Of a stretch of 64,000 bases of DNA, positions 8,934-17,140 are shown piece by piece. Both the position numbers and the translations under genes were made by a program. The notes beneath the pieces were generated by a model. The model made no database searches, was not told the DNA's origin, and was given only the letters and a program-made list of their open reading frames with translations. Positions within the stretch are counted from its first letter, which is position 1; every line of letters starts with the position of its first letter. Source of the stretch: an uncultured Caulobacteraceae bacterium (lineage in GTDB: Bacteria; Pseudomonadota; Alphaproteobacteria; Caulobacterales; Caulobacteraceae); NCBI GenBank assembly GCA_937138625.1, contig CAKZPF010000003.1, forward strand, positions 186,001 through 250,000. Direction: 5' to 3'.

Positions 8934-9063
8934 AGGGAGGGATGGGCGCGCGAGCTCGCCTCAACGGCGCAGCAAAGCTGCTTGTTGTCGAACAGGGGTC
9001 CGTCCACCGTTCCCTATGCCACCCCACCTAAACTGGCCAAGGCCAGTTTTAGCGGTGTGGCGG
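8934..9063. repeat. 130-bp direct repeat, left copy
   Basis: Identical to 10115-10244 except for one base (accgt versus acggt near 9008). Near its right end is a strong hairpin, AACTGGCC-AA-GGCCAGTT (about 9031-9048), extended by outer CTAAA/TTTAG pairing. Left-edge agggagggat and right-edge tggcgg both match parts of the tRNA-Ser 3' end. Confidence 0.95.
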
Positions 9064-9205
9064 TTCATGGACTCAAAAATCACTGAAGAATCTCTTTTCC
9101 GGTTTTGGCTAAGTGCTTGCCATGACTGGAGAATGATTTATGCTGAGGGCGCGGGTGTTTCCAATGGTGGGCAATTTTAGAAAATGAATAAAAGTCGGTA
9201 TATGC

Positions 9206-9871
9206 ATGTTTGAATTTAAAGAAAGAAGAAGAAATATACCAGATGAAGAGTTACTTGAAGATGTTAAGCGAGTAGCTGAAAAACTTAACTCCCAAACGCT
9301 AACTCGTGGCGAGTATGAAGAACATGGAAAATATGGTTTTACTACGGTTCTTAGAAGGCTAGGAAAATGGTCAGAGGTGTTAGAGAAACTGGGGCTTGGT
9401 GTAAAAGTACCAATATATAATACTAATGAAGAGTTATTTTCCAATTTAGCAGAGGTTTGGACAAAGTTAGGAAAGCAACCAAGTTATAAAGCACTATCAA
9501 AAGATATTTCAAGATTCTCAGTTGGCACTTATGAGAATAGGTTTGGGTCTTGGAATGATGCACTTAGAGCGTTTGTTGACTATATCAACGGTGAGGAAAT
9601 TGACCTTCCTATTATAAATAGCCAAGATAAATCAAAGCAGACACAGCGAACTCCCCGTAATATAAATTGGAGACTTCGTGCCAAAGTTTTAATACGTGAT
9701 AATTGCATCTGCCAAATGTGTGGAACTAGCCCTGCAAAAGACTCAGAAGTGGTTTTGCATGTTGATCATATTCATCCTTGGTCAAAGGGTGGAGAAACAG
9801 TTGAAGAAAACCTCAGAACTTTATGTAGCCGGTGCAATATTGGAAAGAGTGATATGGTCATTGAGGAATAA
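9206..9871 (+). CDS. HNH endonuclease with two homing-endonuclease-associated repeats
   Basis: 221 residues in AT-rich DNA unlike its neighbours. The N-terminal half has two copies of the small DNA-binding repeat found with homing nucleases: first around 32-62 (ending RRLGKWSEVLEKLGL) and second around 89-122 (ending NRFGSWNDALRAF). The C-terminal HNH domain (about 155-220) has a zinc-type CQMC, the HVDHIHPWSKGG catalytic core, and ENLRTLCSRCNIGKSD. It should nick or cut specific DNA, probably to spread its own element. It lies between 130-bp direct repeats. The ATG at 9206 has no strong ribosome-binding site. Confidence 0.9.
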   Translation: MFEFKERRRNIPDEELLEDVKRVAEKLNSQTLTRGEYEEHGKYGFTTVLRRLGKWSEVLEKLGLGVKVPIYNTNEELFSNLAEVWTKLGKQPSYKALSKDISRFSVGTYENRFGSWNDALRAFVDYINGEEIDLPIINSQDKSKQTQRTPRNINWRLRAKVLIRDNCICQMCGTSPAKDSEVVLHVDHIHPWSKGGETVEENLRTLCSRCNIGKSDMVIEE

Positions 9872-9894
9872 TCAGTGCCGTACCACAAAAAAAC

Positions 9895-9932
9895 AAAGTA
9901 CGGGTTTCAAACCCCAGTATTTCCCGTACTTT
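9895..9932. terminator. Inverted repeat after the HNH gene
   Basis: A perfect 10-bp inverted repeat AAAGTACGGG/CCCGTACTTT with an 18-base loop, 23 bp after the HNH stop codon. The downstream strand lacks a T-run, so it could be a weak terminator or a recognition site rather than a standard intrinsic terminator. Confidence 0.45.
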
Positions 9933-10106
9933 AGATGGTTTCTCCCAAGCAGAATTTATAGGAGAAAGCGTCTATAGAGAGGAAAAGACACGGAATTTCC
10001 AACCTTTCACAAACTCTCTAGTACGGATTATAAAGCCTTAAAGTGCTTGTAAATAAAGATTATTTTTGTTGCAACATCACACTGATGAAAGTTGTGCAGC
10101 GTATAA

Positions 10107-10124
10107 TGGCGGAGAGGGAGGGAT
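10107..10124. repeat. 18-bp copy of the tRNA-Ser 3' end (att-like)
   Basis: TGGCGGAGAGGGAGGGAT here is identical to 10239-10256, which is the 3' end of tRNA-Ser read on the plus strand. Together they bracket a 132-bp segment. Such a duplicated tRNA 3' end is the usual scar of tRNA-targeted integration. Confidence 0.85.
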
Positions 10125-10244
10125 GGGCGCGCGAGCTCGCCTCAACGGCGCAGCAAAGCTGCTTGTTGTCGAACAGGGGTCCGTCCACGGTTCCCTATGC
10201 CACCCCACCTAAACTGGCCAAGGCCAGTTTTAGCGGTGTGGCGG
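10115..10244. repeat. 130-bp direct repeat, right copy
   Basis: Second copy of the 8934-9063 sequence (one mismatch), with the same AACTGGCC/GGCCAGTT hairpin at about 10212-10229. It fills the gap between the duplicated tRNA-Ser 3' end and the tRNA gene itself. Confidence 0.95.
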
Positions 10245-10328
10245 AGAGGGAGGGATTCGAACCCCCGGAACGCTTCCACGCTCAACGGTTTTCAAGACCG
10301 CCGCTTTAAACCACTCAGCCACCTCTCC
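10239..10328 (-). tRNA. tRNA-Ser(UGA)
   Basis: A 90-nt minus-strand gene with acceptor stem GGAGAGG/CCTCTCC, anticodon loop CTTGAAA (anticodon TGA), a long variable arm as expected for serine, T-arm GTTCGAATCC and encoded CCA. Its 3' end is duplicated at 10107-10124. Confidence 0.97.
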
Positions 10329-10533
10329 GTTAAACCGCTTAGTATACCAGGCCAAAGGTTGGATCAATGGGTATTGTTCACCTTCGCGCATATTGAACTT
10401 ATGCGCTCAGGGGCTATTTTATTTGCCCGATGCCCATCACACTTTCCCCTGCGATCCGTAACGCACTTGACACTTAGGCGGAATGAGTTTGTATAGCGAA
10501 AACTCTCTGTCCATATAGTGGTTGAACGTACGA

Positions 10534-13500
10534 ATGAACACGTCCTCAGATAAGCATGCGCGCGACAAAATCGATTTTTTGGGCCGTCACGAATGTGACT
10601 ATGGCGTTGTATTCGTAGAACGAGTCTCAACTGAGGGCGATAATTTACTCATTGAGGGCTGGGCGGTACCAACCCTTATCGGCGAGTTTGAAATCTCATT
10701 TATTAGTCAGCAAGACGGTCTGACAACAGAAATTTCGGCCGCCAGAAAAGAACGTTTCGATGTCAATGACGATCATAATGTGAGCAAATCATATGATCTG
10801 GGCTTCCAAATCAAAATTCCCGAGCATCACCAGTTTATTGATACGGCCTGCGCCCTGAGATTAAAAAGTCATGTTCTGGACACTGGCAATTATCTGGCAT
10901 CCCGGACATGGGATATCCGCCTAAATATGACGCAGCATGTGCTGGAAAACCTAGAAAAAGCAAAGCAAAACTCGGCACTTTCAATTAAAAAAAAACTTCC
11001 TAAGCAACATATAAAGGGCATTTCCCAGGTTTCCAATGCCTTGCGTTACTATAAATCGGCCAAAATTGCGCATAAATTAGATTCTAACCCCCTTGAGGTG
11101 GTAAAACTTAAACATTTTTCATGGAAATCATACGAAATCTGCGTTGAAAGCATTACGTTCTCAGAGCGAAACATCGAAATCCAAGGCTGGATCTCTTCCC
11201 TCCTTTCAGCAAATCACACGCTAAGCTTGCAAATTACTTCTAAGGAAGGGCAGACAATCATACCGATTCGATCACAGATCGAGCGCGCGGATGTTGTTGT
11301 GGCCAAAAAACTGCCCGCGGACATGCGTCCGGGCTTTACCGCCTTTTACCCCATGCCGAATTTTGAATCCGGCTCATTGTATCTTTTGATCGAGGAAGAG
11401 GGCGCAGAAGAACCCTATAAAATTTATATCGACGATTATAATTTGAACCTCAGCAACTTCTTTGATTCAACACGGTTTCTCTTCTCTACGACTTTAATGA
11501 CCGCCGCCCTGACCCTTCAGCATAAATTTAATGCGCGAGAGGTCAAAAAATCGATCAAGAATTATATTGATAAAGAACACGCCGTTACCACAAGAAATTT
11601 TGACGTGATATCAGATGATCTTTATGATTATGATCAAACCCTCCCCGCAAGTCATATTATTTCAGCAGACATTGTTATGGCGTGTTATAACAATTACGAG
11701 CTAGTTCGTGATGTTTTTGATGACATCATGGCAACCTGTACTGGGGACGTTCGTCTTATCTTGGTTGATGATGGCAGCAAGCAAAAAGAACTCCATGACT
11801 TTTACCACAGAATATCCAATGAAACTCACCCCATCGAAGTTAAGATTATAAAATTAAAGAAAAACCTCGGGTTTATTGGCGCCACCAATACAGGCCTTAA
11901 AAAATCTACGCGGCATGCTGTTTTGTTGAATACAGATGTTCGCTTGCCTAAGAAGTGGCTTGAGCGACTACTCGCGCCCATTTTGAATGACGACCGTGTG
12001 GCCAGCGTCACGCCACATACCAACAGCGCCACGATTGCCAGCTTCCCCATCATGGACCAGGACAATCCCTTATTTCTGGGATTAAGTACGCACCAACTGG
12101 ATGATTGCTTTGGTAAAATTTCTACGGACATGACACTGGATATCCCTTCTGGAGTCGGGTTCTGCATGGCCATGAACCAAAAATACATCAAAAAAGTCGG
12201 CTTTCTGGACTATGATACCTTCGGCCGCGGCTATTGTGAAGAAAATGACTGGTGCCAGCGCGCCATACAAGCCGGCGGTCGAAACGTATTGGTGCCGAAT
12301 TTGTTTGTCTATCACATACACGGTGCCACATATGCGGGTGAAAAAGCCGAGCTTCTGCAAAAGAATTTGAAAATTCTTGATCAGCGCTACCCTAGCTATG
12401 GCCATGAAGTGCAGCGACACCTTGCCGCCGATCCTTCCAAAAAGGTCAGGCTTGGGGTGATCATGCAGCTAATGAAGCTAAAGCCTCAGAAATTTTTGGT
12501 TATATTTGACCATGACATGGGTGGCGGCGCGAACGACTACCGAAATCAGATGGTTCAGAAAAGATTGGCCTCAGGCCAAGTTGTGGTTCTGATCACATCC
12601 ATAGCAAACTCGAGTAAATTCAATCTGTCTGTTCACATCGAGGATCGTATACAGACCGCAAAGCTTGACGACCTCGACATGTTCAAAACGTGGTTTCAGG
12701 ACTGCGCAGACTTGGAAGTCTTTTACAACAACGCCGTTGGCTATGAGGACATTTTCAAATTTTTAGACGTCTTGAAAGTCGCCGAAAATAACAAGGCCAA
12801 AGTCGTCATTGCTGTTCACGACTTTTATCCCGTATGTCCGTCATACAAGCTGCTGGATTACACGGGCACCTATTGCCAGGTCCCGTCCCATATCAATGTG
12901 TGCGTAAAGTGCATACATCACCAGCGGGCGTTCTTGCAAAACGACCAGCGCGATATTCGGAAATGGCGCGCAGAGTGGGAGAATGTTATCAGGACCAGCC
13001 ATCGTGTTTTGGTGTTTTCGCAAAGCAGCAAAGATATTATGCACAAGGCATATCCCTTTTTGAAAACTACACAGCAACTCGATCTTGTGCCACACAAACC
13101 TAACTGGCTGCCCAGTCCCATTATAACGCCGCAAAAAATGAAACGATACGGCAAGAAAAAACTGACCATTGGCGTTATGGGGGGGATCAATATTGCCAAG
13201 GGCCGTAATATCATTGCTGAGATGGTTGATCTAATTTCAGCAAAAAAACTAGATGCCGAGATCGTTGTTTTTGGCTCGGTTAGCCCTGATATCGAGTCAG
13301 AGCACATCACCATTACAGGGGCCTATGTCAGAGATGACCTTCCAGACCTTTTAAACATTTATAAGCCGGAGGTTTTTTTACTGCCTTCAATCTGGCCCGA
13401 GACCTTCTCGTATGTGGCCTCAGAAATTATGGCTTACGGATACCCGCTCGCGTGTTTTGATATCGGAGCCCCTGCTGAGCGTGTGATCAAATACAAGCAT

Positions 13501-13596
13501 GGTCTTATTCTTAAACATCAAAACCCAGAATACATTCTCGAGAAATGTAAGGACCTGAAGTCGAGGTACATGGCTGCTACGAAGGAATTTGCCTAG
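10534..13596 (+). CDS. Bifunctional glycosyltransferase: GT2 domain fused to GT4-like domain
   Basis: About 1020 residues. Two similar N-terminal beta modules (roughly 20-130 and 200-300) share the pattern 'IEGW/IQGW ... R.DV ... GF...P'. A GT2 domain follows (about 375-630) with VMACYNNYE, LVDDGS, NTDVRLPKKW and the GYCEENDWCQRA catalytic region. The C-terminal half (about 650-1020) is a GT-B/GT4-like enzyme with GVMGGINIAKG and the nucleotide-sugar motif LPSIWPETFSYVASEIMAYG. It probably builds a cell-surface polysaccharide. I prefer the ATG at 10534; a TTG at 10522 is possible. Its stop directly abuts the next gene's ATG. No membrane segment, so it acts in the cytoplasm. Sugar and linkage unknown. 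Confidence 0.88.
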   Translation: MNTSSDKHARDKIDFLGRHECDYGVVFVERVSTEGDNLLIEGWAVPTLIGEFEISFISQQDGLTTEISAARKERFDVNDDHNVSKSYDLGFQIKIPEHHQFIDTACALRLKSHVLDTGNYLASRTWDIRLNMTQHVLENLEKAKQNSALSIKKKLPKQHIKGISQVSNALRYYKSAKIAHKLDSNPLEVVKLKHFSWKSYEICVESITFSERNIEIQGWISSLLSANHTLSLQITSKEGQTIIPIRSQIERADVVVAKKLPADMRPGFTAFYPMPNFESGSLYLLIEEEGAEEPYKIYIDDYNLNLSNFFDSTRFLFSTTLMTAALTLQHKFNAREVKKSIKNYIDKEHAVTTRNFDVISDDLYDYDQTLPASHIISADIVMACYNNYELVRDVFDDIMATCTGDVRLILVDDGSKQKELHDFYHRISNETHPIEVKIIKLKKNLGFIGATNTGLKKSTRHAVLLNTDVRLPKKWLERLLAPILNDDRVASVTPHTNSATIASFPIMDQDNPLFLGLSTHQLDDCFGKISTDMTLDIPSGVGFCMAMNQKYIKKVGFLDYDTFGRGYCEENDWCQRAIQAGGRNVLVPNLFVYHIHGATYAGEKAELLQKNLKILDQRYPSYGHEVQRHLAADPSKKVRLGVIMQLMKLKPQKFLVIFDHDMGGGANDYRNQMVQKRLASGQVVVLITSIANSSKFNLSVHIEDRIQTAKLDDLDMFKTWFQDCADLEVFYNNAVGYEDIFKFLDVLKVAENNKAKVVIAVHDFYPVCPSYKLLDYTGTYCQVPSHINVCVKCIHHQRAFLQNDQRDIRKWRAEWENVIRTSHRVLVFSQSSKDIMHKAYPFLKTTQQLDLVPHKPNWLPSPIITPQKMKRYGKKKLTIGVMGGINIAKGRNIIAEMVDLISAKKLDAEIVVFGSVSPDIESEHITITGAYVRDDLPDLLNIYKPEVFLLPSIWPETFSYVASEIMAYGYPLACFDIGAPAERVIKYKHGLILKHQNPEYILEKCKDLKSRYMAATKEFA

Positions 13597-14334
13597 ATGA
13601 TCCCCTTAACAGAAGATATCATAAAAAAATTGAACGCTGAGGGCGTCGAAACACTCTATGCGCCCAACACCGTGACACTTCCTGAAGATAGTATTTTGGA
13701 AGCGCCCTGTGGTCTAAAATGGATGAGCATTGAGCGCTCAATACGTATGGGGGCCTTCAGCTACGCTGTTTCTGGATATTTTCATGGTGTCAGCATTGGG
13801 CGCTATGTCTCAATTGGCGAAAATGTGCAGGTTGGCCGACAAGATCATCCAACGCATTGGCTAGGCACTTCACCTTTTCAATACTTACATGATCCTCTGT
13901 TCACTGTAGGCGACAATTTCAATGGTGCCGCCGAGTATAAATCTTTTGTCCCCCATGTTTTTGAAGACAACATCGAATCAACTGTATTCAAGCCCACTGA
14001 AATTGGAAATGACGTTTGGATAGGCCATGGTGCCTATATTCGCGCAGGCGTCAAGGTTCATGATGGCGCCATCATTGCGGCACACTCGGTTGTGGTCAAA
14101 GATGTGCCCCCCTATGCTGTGGTAGCGGGTAATCCTGCTGAAATAAAAAAATTCCGCTTGCCATCTGATAAATTCAGTAAACTCAGAGAATTACAATGGT
14201 GGAATTATGCGCCATGGCAGCTCAAAGGTATGAAATTTAACGATGTTGACAGCTGCATCGATGCGCTCCATAAAATTTGCGAGACAGAGGCCCCCTTCAC
14301 GCCTTCCGTTGTGAATTTAAAGGATTACCAGTAG
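13597..14334 (+). CDS. Left-handed beta-helix (hexapeptide) acyltransferase, CatB/xenobiotic type
   Basis: 245 residues with hexapeptide repeats in two blocks, around SIGRYVSIGENVQVG (about 68-82) and IGNDVWIGHGAYIRAG then IIAAHSVVVKDVPPYAVVAGNPA (about 140-185). The last string is the classic end of acetyl-CoA-dependent transferases of the CatB/Vat type. A loop with DHPTHW carries a candidate catalytic His. The ATG follows the stop of the glycosyltransferase without any gap, so it likely acetylates the same glycan or its precursor. C-terminal helices finish the protein. Substrate inferred from context only. Confidence 0.88.
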   Translation: MIPLTEDIIKKLNAEGVETLYAPNTVTLPEDSILEAPCGLKWMSIERSIRMGAFSYAVSGYFHGVSIGRYVSIGENVQVGRQDHPTHWLGTSPFQYLHDPLFTVGDNFNGAAEYKSFVPHVFEDNIESTVFKPTEIGNDVWIGHGAYIRAGVKVHDGAIIAAHSVVVKDVPPYAVVAGNPAEIKKFRLPSDKFSKLRELQWWNYAPWQLKGMKFNDVDSCIDALHKICETEAPFTPSVVNLKDYQ

Positions 14335-14420
14335 CCTTTAGCAGCCGATGCCCAAAGCACAATTGATGCGTATTCGCGCCTGTGTCGCTCGGCTTGTGCG
14401 TGCCTGCTAAGGCAGGCGAC

Positions 14421-15629
14421 CTAAACCAACCCCAAACTGAACAGCAATCGCTGCGCACGGTTGAGCGAGCTGGGGATGCCGCGCTTGCGCAGTTCGATGT
14501 CCACTTCGGGCATATCCGGATAGTCCAGCAGCGCCATCATCTGCCGGGCGGCGGCATAGCCATAAAGGCCGCGATAGGCCAGATCCTTTTTCATCACCGG
14601 CAAGCCCTGATCCTTGGCCAACAGGGCACCAGCCCAGTGGATTTGGCTGCGGCGCTCGATACGGCTGACCAATTCGCCAAAAAAGGCTTGATAGGCCAGG
14701 CGTCTGTGTTGGTGTTCCTGATCGCTGAGCTGATTGTTCAAGACATGCTGCAGCCGATCATCGGGCAGATCGGCGGGAATGTGCACATGCAAACCACTGT
14801 GGGCTGGGGGCTGCAGGGCCTCGGCGCGTTCGACCTCGTGTTGAAACTCTTCGGGCAGAAGATCGTAATGTTCCTGCACATCCTTCAGGGACCATTCGCG
14901 CATCGCCGCCAGCGTCATGGCCGCATTATACAAAATGTGGGGCACGAAGCCTGCACGCTTCAGACTGTGGCCCAGCGCCACCTCGCCCTTATCGATGCAG
15001 TGTCGGCGCGAGGACCAAGGCACATAGTCTCGCCAAAAGGCACGCCACACCGGCGATTGCCACACCCGATCATCAATCGAGAACAAAAACGAGCCCACAT
15101 GGTATCTGGGCTCGTGACTTTCCGTCAGGCCTATATAGGCGTGATCCGGGTCCAGGAACCGCTGGATCAGCTCCGACCCCTTACGATGATCCAGAAAAAT
15201 GCTGTCATTGACGAAAATCAGTTTCTTCGGCGTGATCTTTTGCGCGTCCAGGTGCGCAATCCCCGCCTGATAGCCGCCAAAATCCCGGCCAAAATTGGCG
15301 CGCTCAATGACAGTGCACAGACCCGGGTGACGGGCCACATAGTCATCACTAACCGCGCCATTAACCACCAGCACCACATTCGCACCCACGGCCTGGGCGG
15401 CATCCATAAACTTCCCCACCGAAGCGCAGGGCTCGCCATTGGCGCAGGCAAAGGCGATCATGAAGTGGTCGCCCACAGGGGCTTTGATGGTTCTGATGAG
15501 ATCCGGGCGCTTTTGCGCCTGACGCATCATGCCCAGGTCTCGCCATTTCAAGCGCGCCCGAAAGGCCGTGCCCACCCCATAGGCCGCTGCGCCGCGCACG
15601 GTCCGCTTGATCTGATGCCGTATGCCCAT
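14421..15629 (-). CDS. RgpF-like (rhamnan synthesis F family) glycan biosynthesis protein
   Basis: 402 residues. Residues about 50-260 match the rhamnan-synthesis F / RgpF-type glycosyltransferase fold: FMIAFACANGE, VVLVVNG, the hallmark ANFGRDFGGYQAGIAHL and KLIFVNDSIFLDHRKG, then SFLFSIDDRVW. RgpF proteins extend rhamnose-glucose polysaccharides; members in Gram-negative bacteria act in O-antigen or capsule synthesis. It converges on the acyltransferase and, with the two preceding genes, forms a surface-glycan locus. A small GC hairpin (14402-14417) lies just past the stop. The C-terminal third is not recognised. Confidence 0.75.
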   Translation of the reverse strand: MGIRHQIKRTVRGAAAYGVGTAFRARLKWRDLGMMRQAQKRPDLIRTIKAPVGDHFMIAFACANGEPCASVGKFMDAAQAVGANVVLVVNGAVSDDYVARHPGLCTVIERANFGRDFGGYQAGIAHLDAQKITPKKLIFVNDSIFLDHRKGSELIQRFLDPDHAYIGLTESHEPRYHVGSFLFSIDDRVWQSPVWRAFWRDYVPWSSRRHCIDKGEVALGHSLKRAGFVPHILYNAAMTLAAMREWSLKDVQEHYDLLPEEFQHEVERAEALQPPAHSGLHVHIPADLPDDRLQHVLNNQLSDQEHQHRRLAYQAFFGELVSRIERRSQIHWAGALLAKDQGLPVMKKDLAYRGLYGYAAARQMMALLDYPDMPEVDIELRKRGIPSSLNRAQRLLFSLGLV

Positions 15630-15888
15630 AGATGCCCCGATGCGCCCCTCATGAAAAAAATCAGCTCAACAAGCGTCCTGATTTGAGAGGGGAAGTCAAT
15701 CCATTAGATCAAAAGCGCGCGTTATGTGCGGATGCTTAATTTTCATAAACCAAACAAATAATTCATATTTTAACCTGTGTCAGGTAATATGCCATCATCG
15801 CAACACATAAGATTGCGCAGAAACACCAGGGGTGGGGCTGAAAATTCAGCACCGACACGACAGCACAAGCTGAAAAGGGGAGAGCAGC

Positions 15889-16992
15889 ATGCCTATGTCT
15901 TCGTTCTCGCGAGTTCTTCGCGACGGCAGTTTTTCGCTCAATATCAAAAATTTCCAAACCATAGACGACCCTGTGGCGGCCAAACGTGCCACAAACCGGA
16001 TCAAAGCTCTGGCTGCCATTGTGGCTTGCGGCGCCATTGCCACCGCTTGCGCCCCCACCAAAAATATGCGCGCGCTGGGCTTTGGCATGGGGGGGCACAA
16101 TTCGTCTTCCAGCGATGCCTATCCTTATAACCCGATTTATGGCGGGCAGGGCGGCCAGCACGCGCCCCAAGCCCCACGTTCGCACGCCCAACACAACGAT
16201 CCCATACCCACCTTGAACATGGGTGCCCCCAAAGCCACGCCCGCCGTTGTGGCCCACGCCAGCACCAAGTCCTATAAGGTGGGCGCCCCGTATGAGGTCA
16301 AAGGCAAATGGTACGCCCCGGCCCACCAACCCGATTACGTCGAAGAGGGCGTGGCCAGTTGGTACGGTGAAGAGTTCCACGGCCGCGAAACCGCCAATGG
16401 CGAAACCTTTGATGTGGGCCTGATGACGGCTGCCCACCCCACGCTGGCTCTGCCCAGCATGGTGAAGGTGGAAAACCTCGACAATGGCAAATCCATCACC
16501 GTGCGGGTCAATGACCGCGGCCCCTTTGTTGAAGGGCGCATCATCGATCTCTCCAAGGCCGCGGCTGAAAAGCTGGGCATGATGAAAACGGGCAAAGCCA
16601 ATGTGCGGGTCTCGTTTGTGGGCTTGGCGCCCATCACGCCACCCGAGGCCAGCGGCGTTTATATCGCCAAAGCCGCGCCCACCGACCGCGTGCAAACCGC
16701 CGCCCTTGATCCCGTGCCCGCCGCGCCCGCGCAGCGCGCCGTTGCCGGCAACCTGACGCCAGGGGCCTATGCCATTCAAGCCGGTGCATTTTCAAAACTT
16801 GATAACGCCAAGCGCCTGTCTACCCAATTGGCGTCTGCTGGCACCGTGCAGGTGTTGCCCGCACTGGTGAACGGAGTACAGCTTTACAAGGTCATGGTCG
16901 GGCAGTTTGACAGCCGCTATGACGCCGAGCGCACACTGGAAAAGGTCCAAGACCTGGGCGTGCCCAATGCCCGCGTGATCAGCGCCTCCTAA
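15889..16992 (+). CDS. rlpA: RlpA-like septal lipoprotein with C-terminal SPOR domain
   Basis: 367 residues. A cytoplasmic-looking leader of about 40 residues precedes a hydrophobic stretch and a lipobox ending at Cys54 (AIATAC), suggesting an outer-membrane lipoprotein. The long leader may mean the true start is later, but no better ATG is obvious. A double-psi beta-barrel (about 145-245) has GVASWYGEEFHGRETANGE and VNDRGPFVEGRIIDLSKAAA. A SPOR domain (about 290-365) begins GAYAIQAGAFS. RlpA proteins cleave denuded septal peptidoglycan, and SPOR binds it. The gene sits upstream of the dacA operon, another peptidoglycan gene. Confidence 0.9.
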   Translation: MPMSSFSRVLRDGSFSLNIKNFQTIDDPVAAKRATNRIKALAAIVACGAIATACAPTKNMRALGFGMGGHNSSSSDAYPYNPIYGGQGGQHAPQAPRSHAQHNDPIPTLNMGAPKATPAVVAHASTKSYKVGAPYEVKGKWYAPAHQPDYVEEGVASWYGEEFHGRETANGETFDVGLMTAAHPTLALPSMVKVENLDNGKSITVRVNDRGPFVEGRIIDLSKAAAEKLGMMKTGKANVRVSFVGLAPITPPEASGVYIAKAAPTDRVQTAALDPVPAAPAQRAVAGNLTPGAYAIQAGAFSKLDNAKRLSTQLASAGTVQVLPALVNGVQLYKVMVGQFDSRYDAERTLEKVQDLGVPNARVISAS

Positions 16993-17048
16993 ACGCCTTA
17001 AATCCCATCTAAACCAAAACAGAACCGATCTTGCGAATGCGCAGAGAT

Positions 17049-17078
17049 CAAGCCCTCGGCCTTATGGTCGGGGGCTTG
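17049..17078. terminator. Hairpin between rlpA-like gene and dacA
   Basis: CAAGCCCTCG/CGGGGGCTTG pairs over ten positions with one mismatch and a 10-base loop. No T-run follows, so it may be a Rho-independent-like pause or an mRNA end structure. Confidence 0.4.
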
Positions 17079-17140
17079 ACGTTCTGGGCGCACCTCCGCA
17101 GGATATGCCCAGTTTTTCAGAACACAGAACGGGATTTCGC

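Larger units (their letters stand above)
8934..10244. mobile_element. HNH-nuclease insert bounded by 130-bp direct repeats next to tRNA-Ser
   Basis: Composite unit: left 130-bp repeat, about 1.05 kb of AT-rich DNA with a single HNH gene, then the right 130-bp repeat abutting tRNA-Ser(UGA). The base composition changes sharply at the repeat borders. No integrase or transposase is present. This is either a nuclease-driven (homing-type) insertion or the remnant of a tRNA-targeted island; the repeats and composition are read directly, the mobility is inferred. Confidence 0.65.

Noticed and set aside
10043-10309. 88-codon plus-strand frame across the 130-bp repeat and into tRNA-Ser
   Set aside because: The translation is repeat and antisense tRNA sequence, a familiar false protein.
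8934-10328. Prophage or integrative island at tRNA-Ser
   Set aside because: No integrase, phage or conjugation gene; only the HNH gene and repeats are present.
14402-14417. GCCTGC/GCAGGC hairpin after the RgpF-like gene
   Set aside because: Good stem but no T-run on either strand; not called as a terminator.
14382-15686. 434-codon plus-strand frame over the RgpF-like gene
   Set aside because: Antisense shadow; no domain and atypical composition, while the minus strand gives recognisable motifs.
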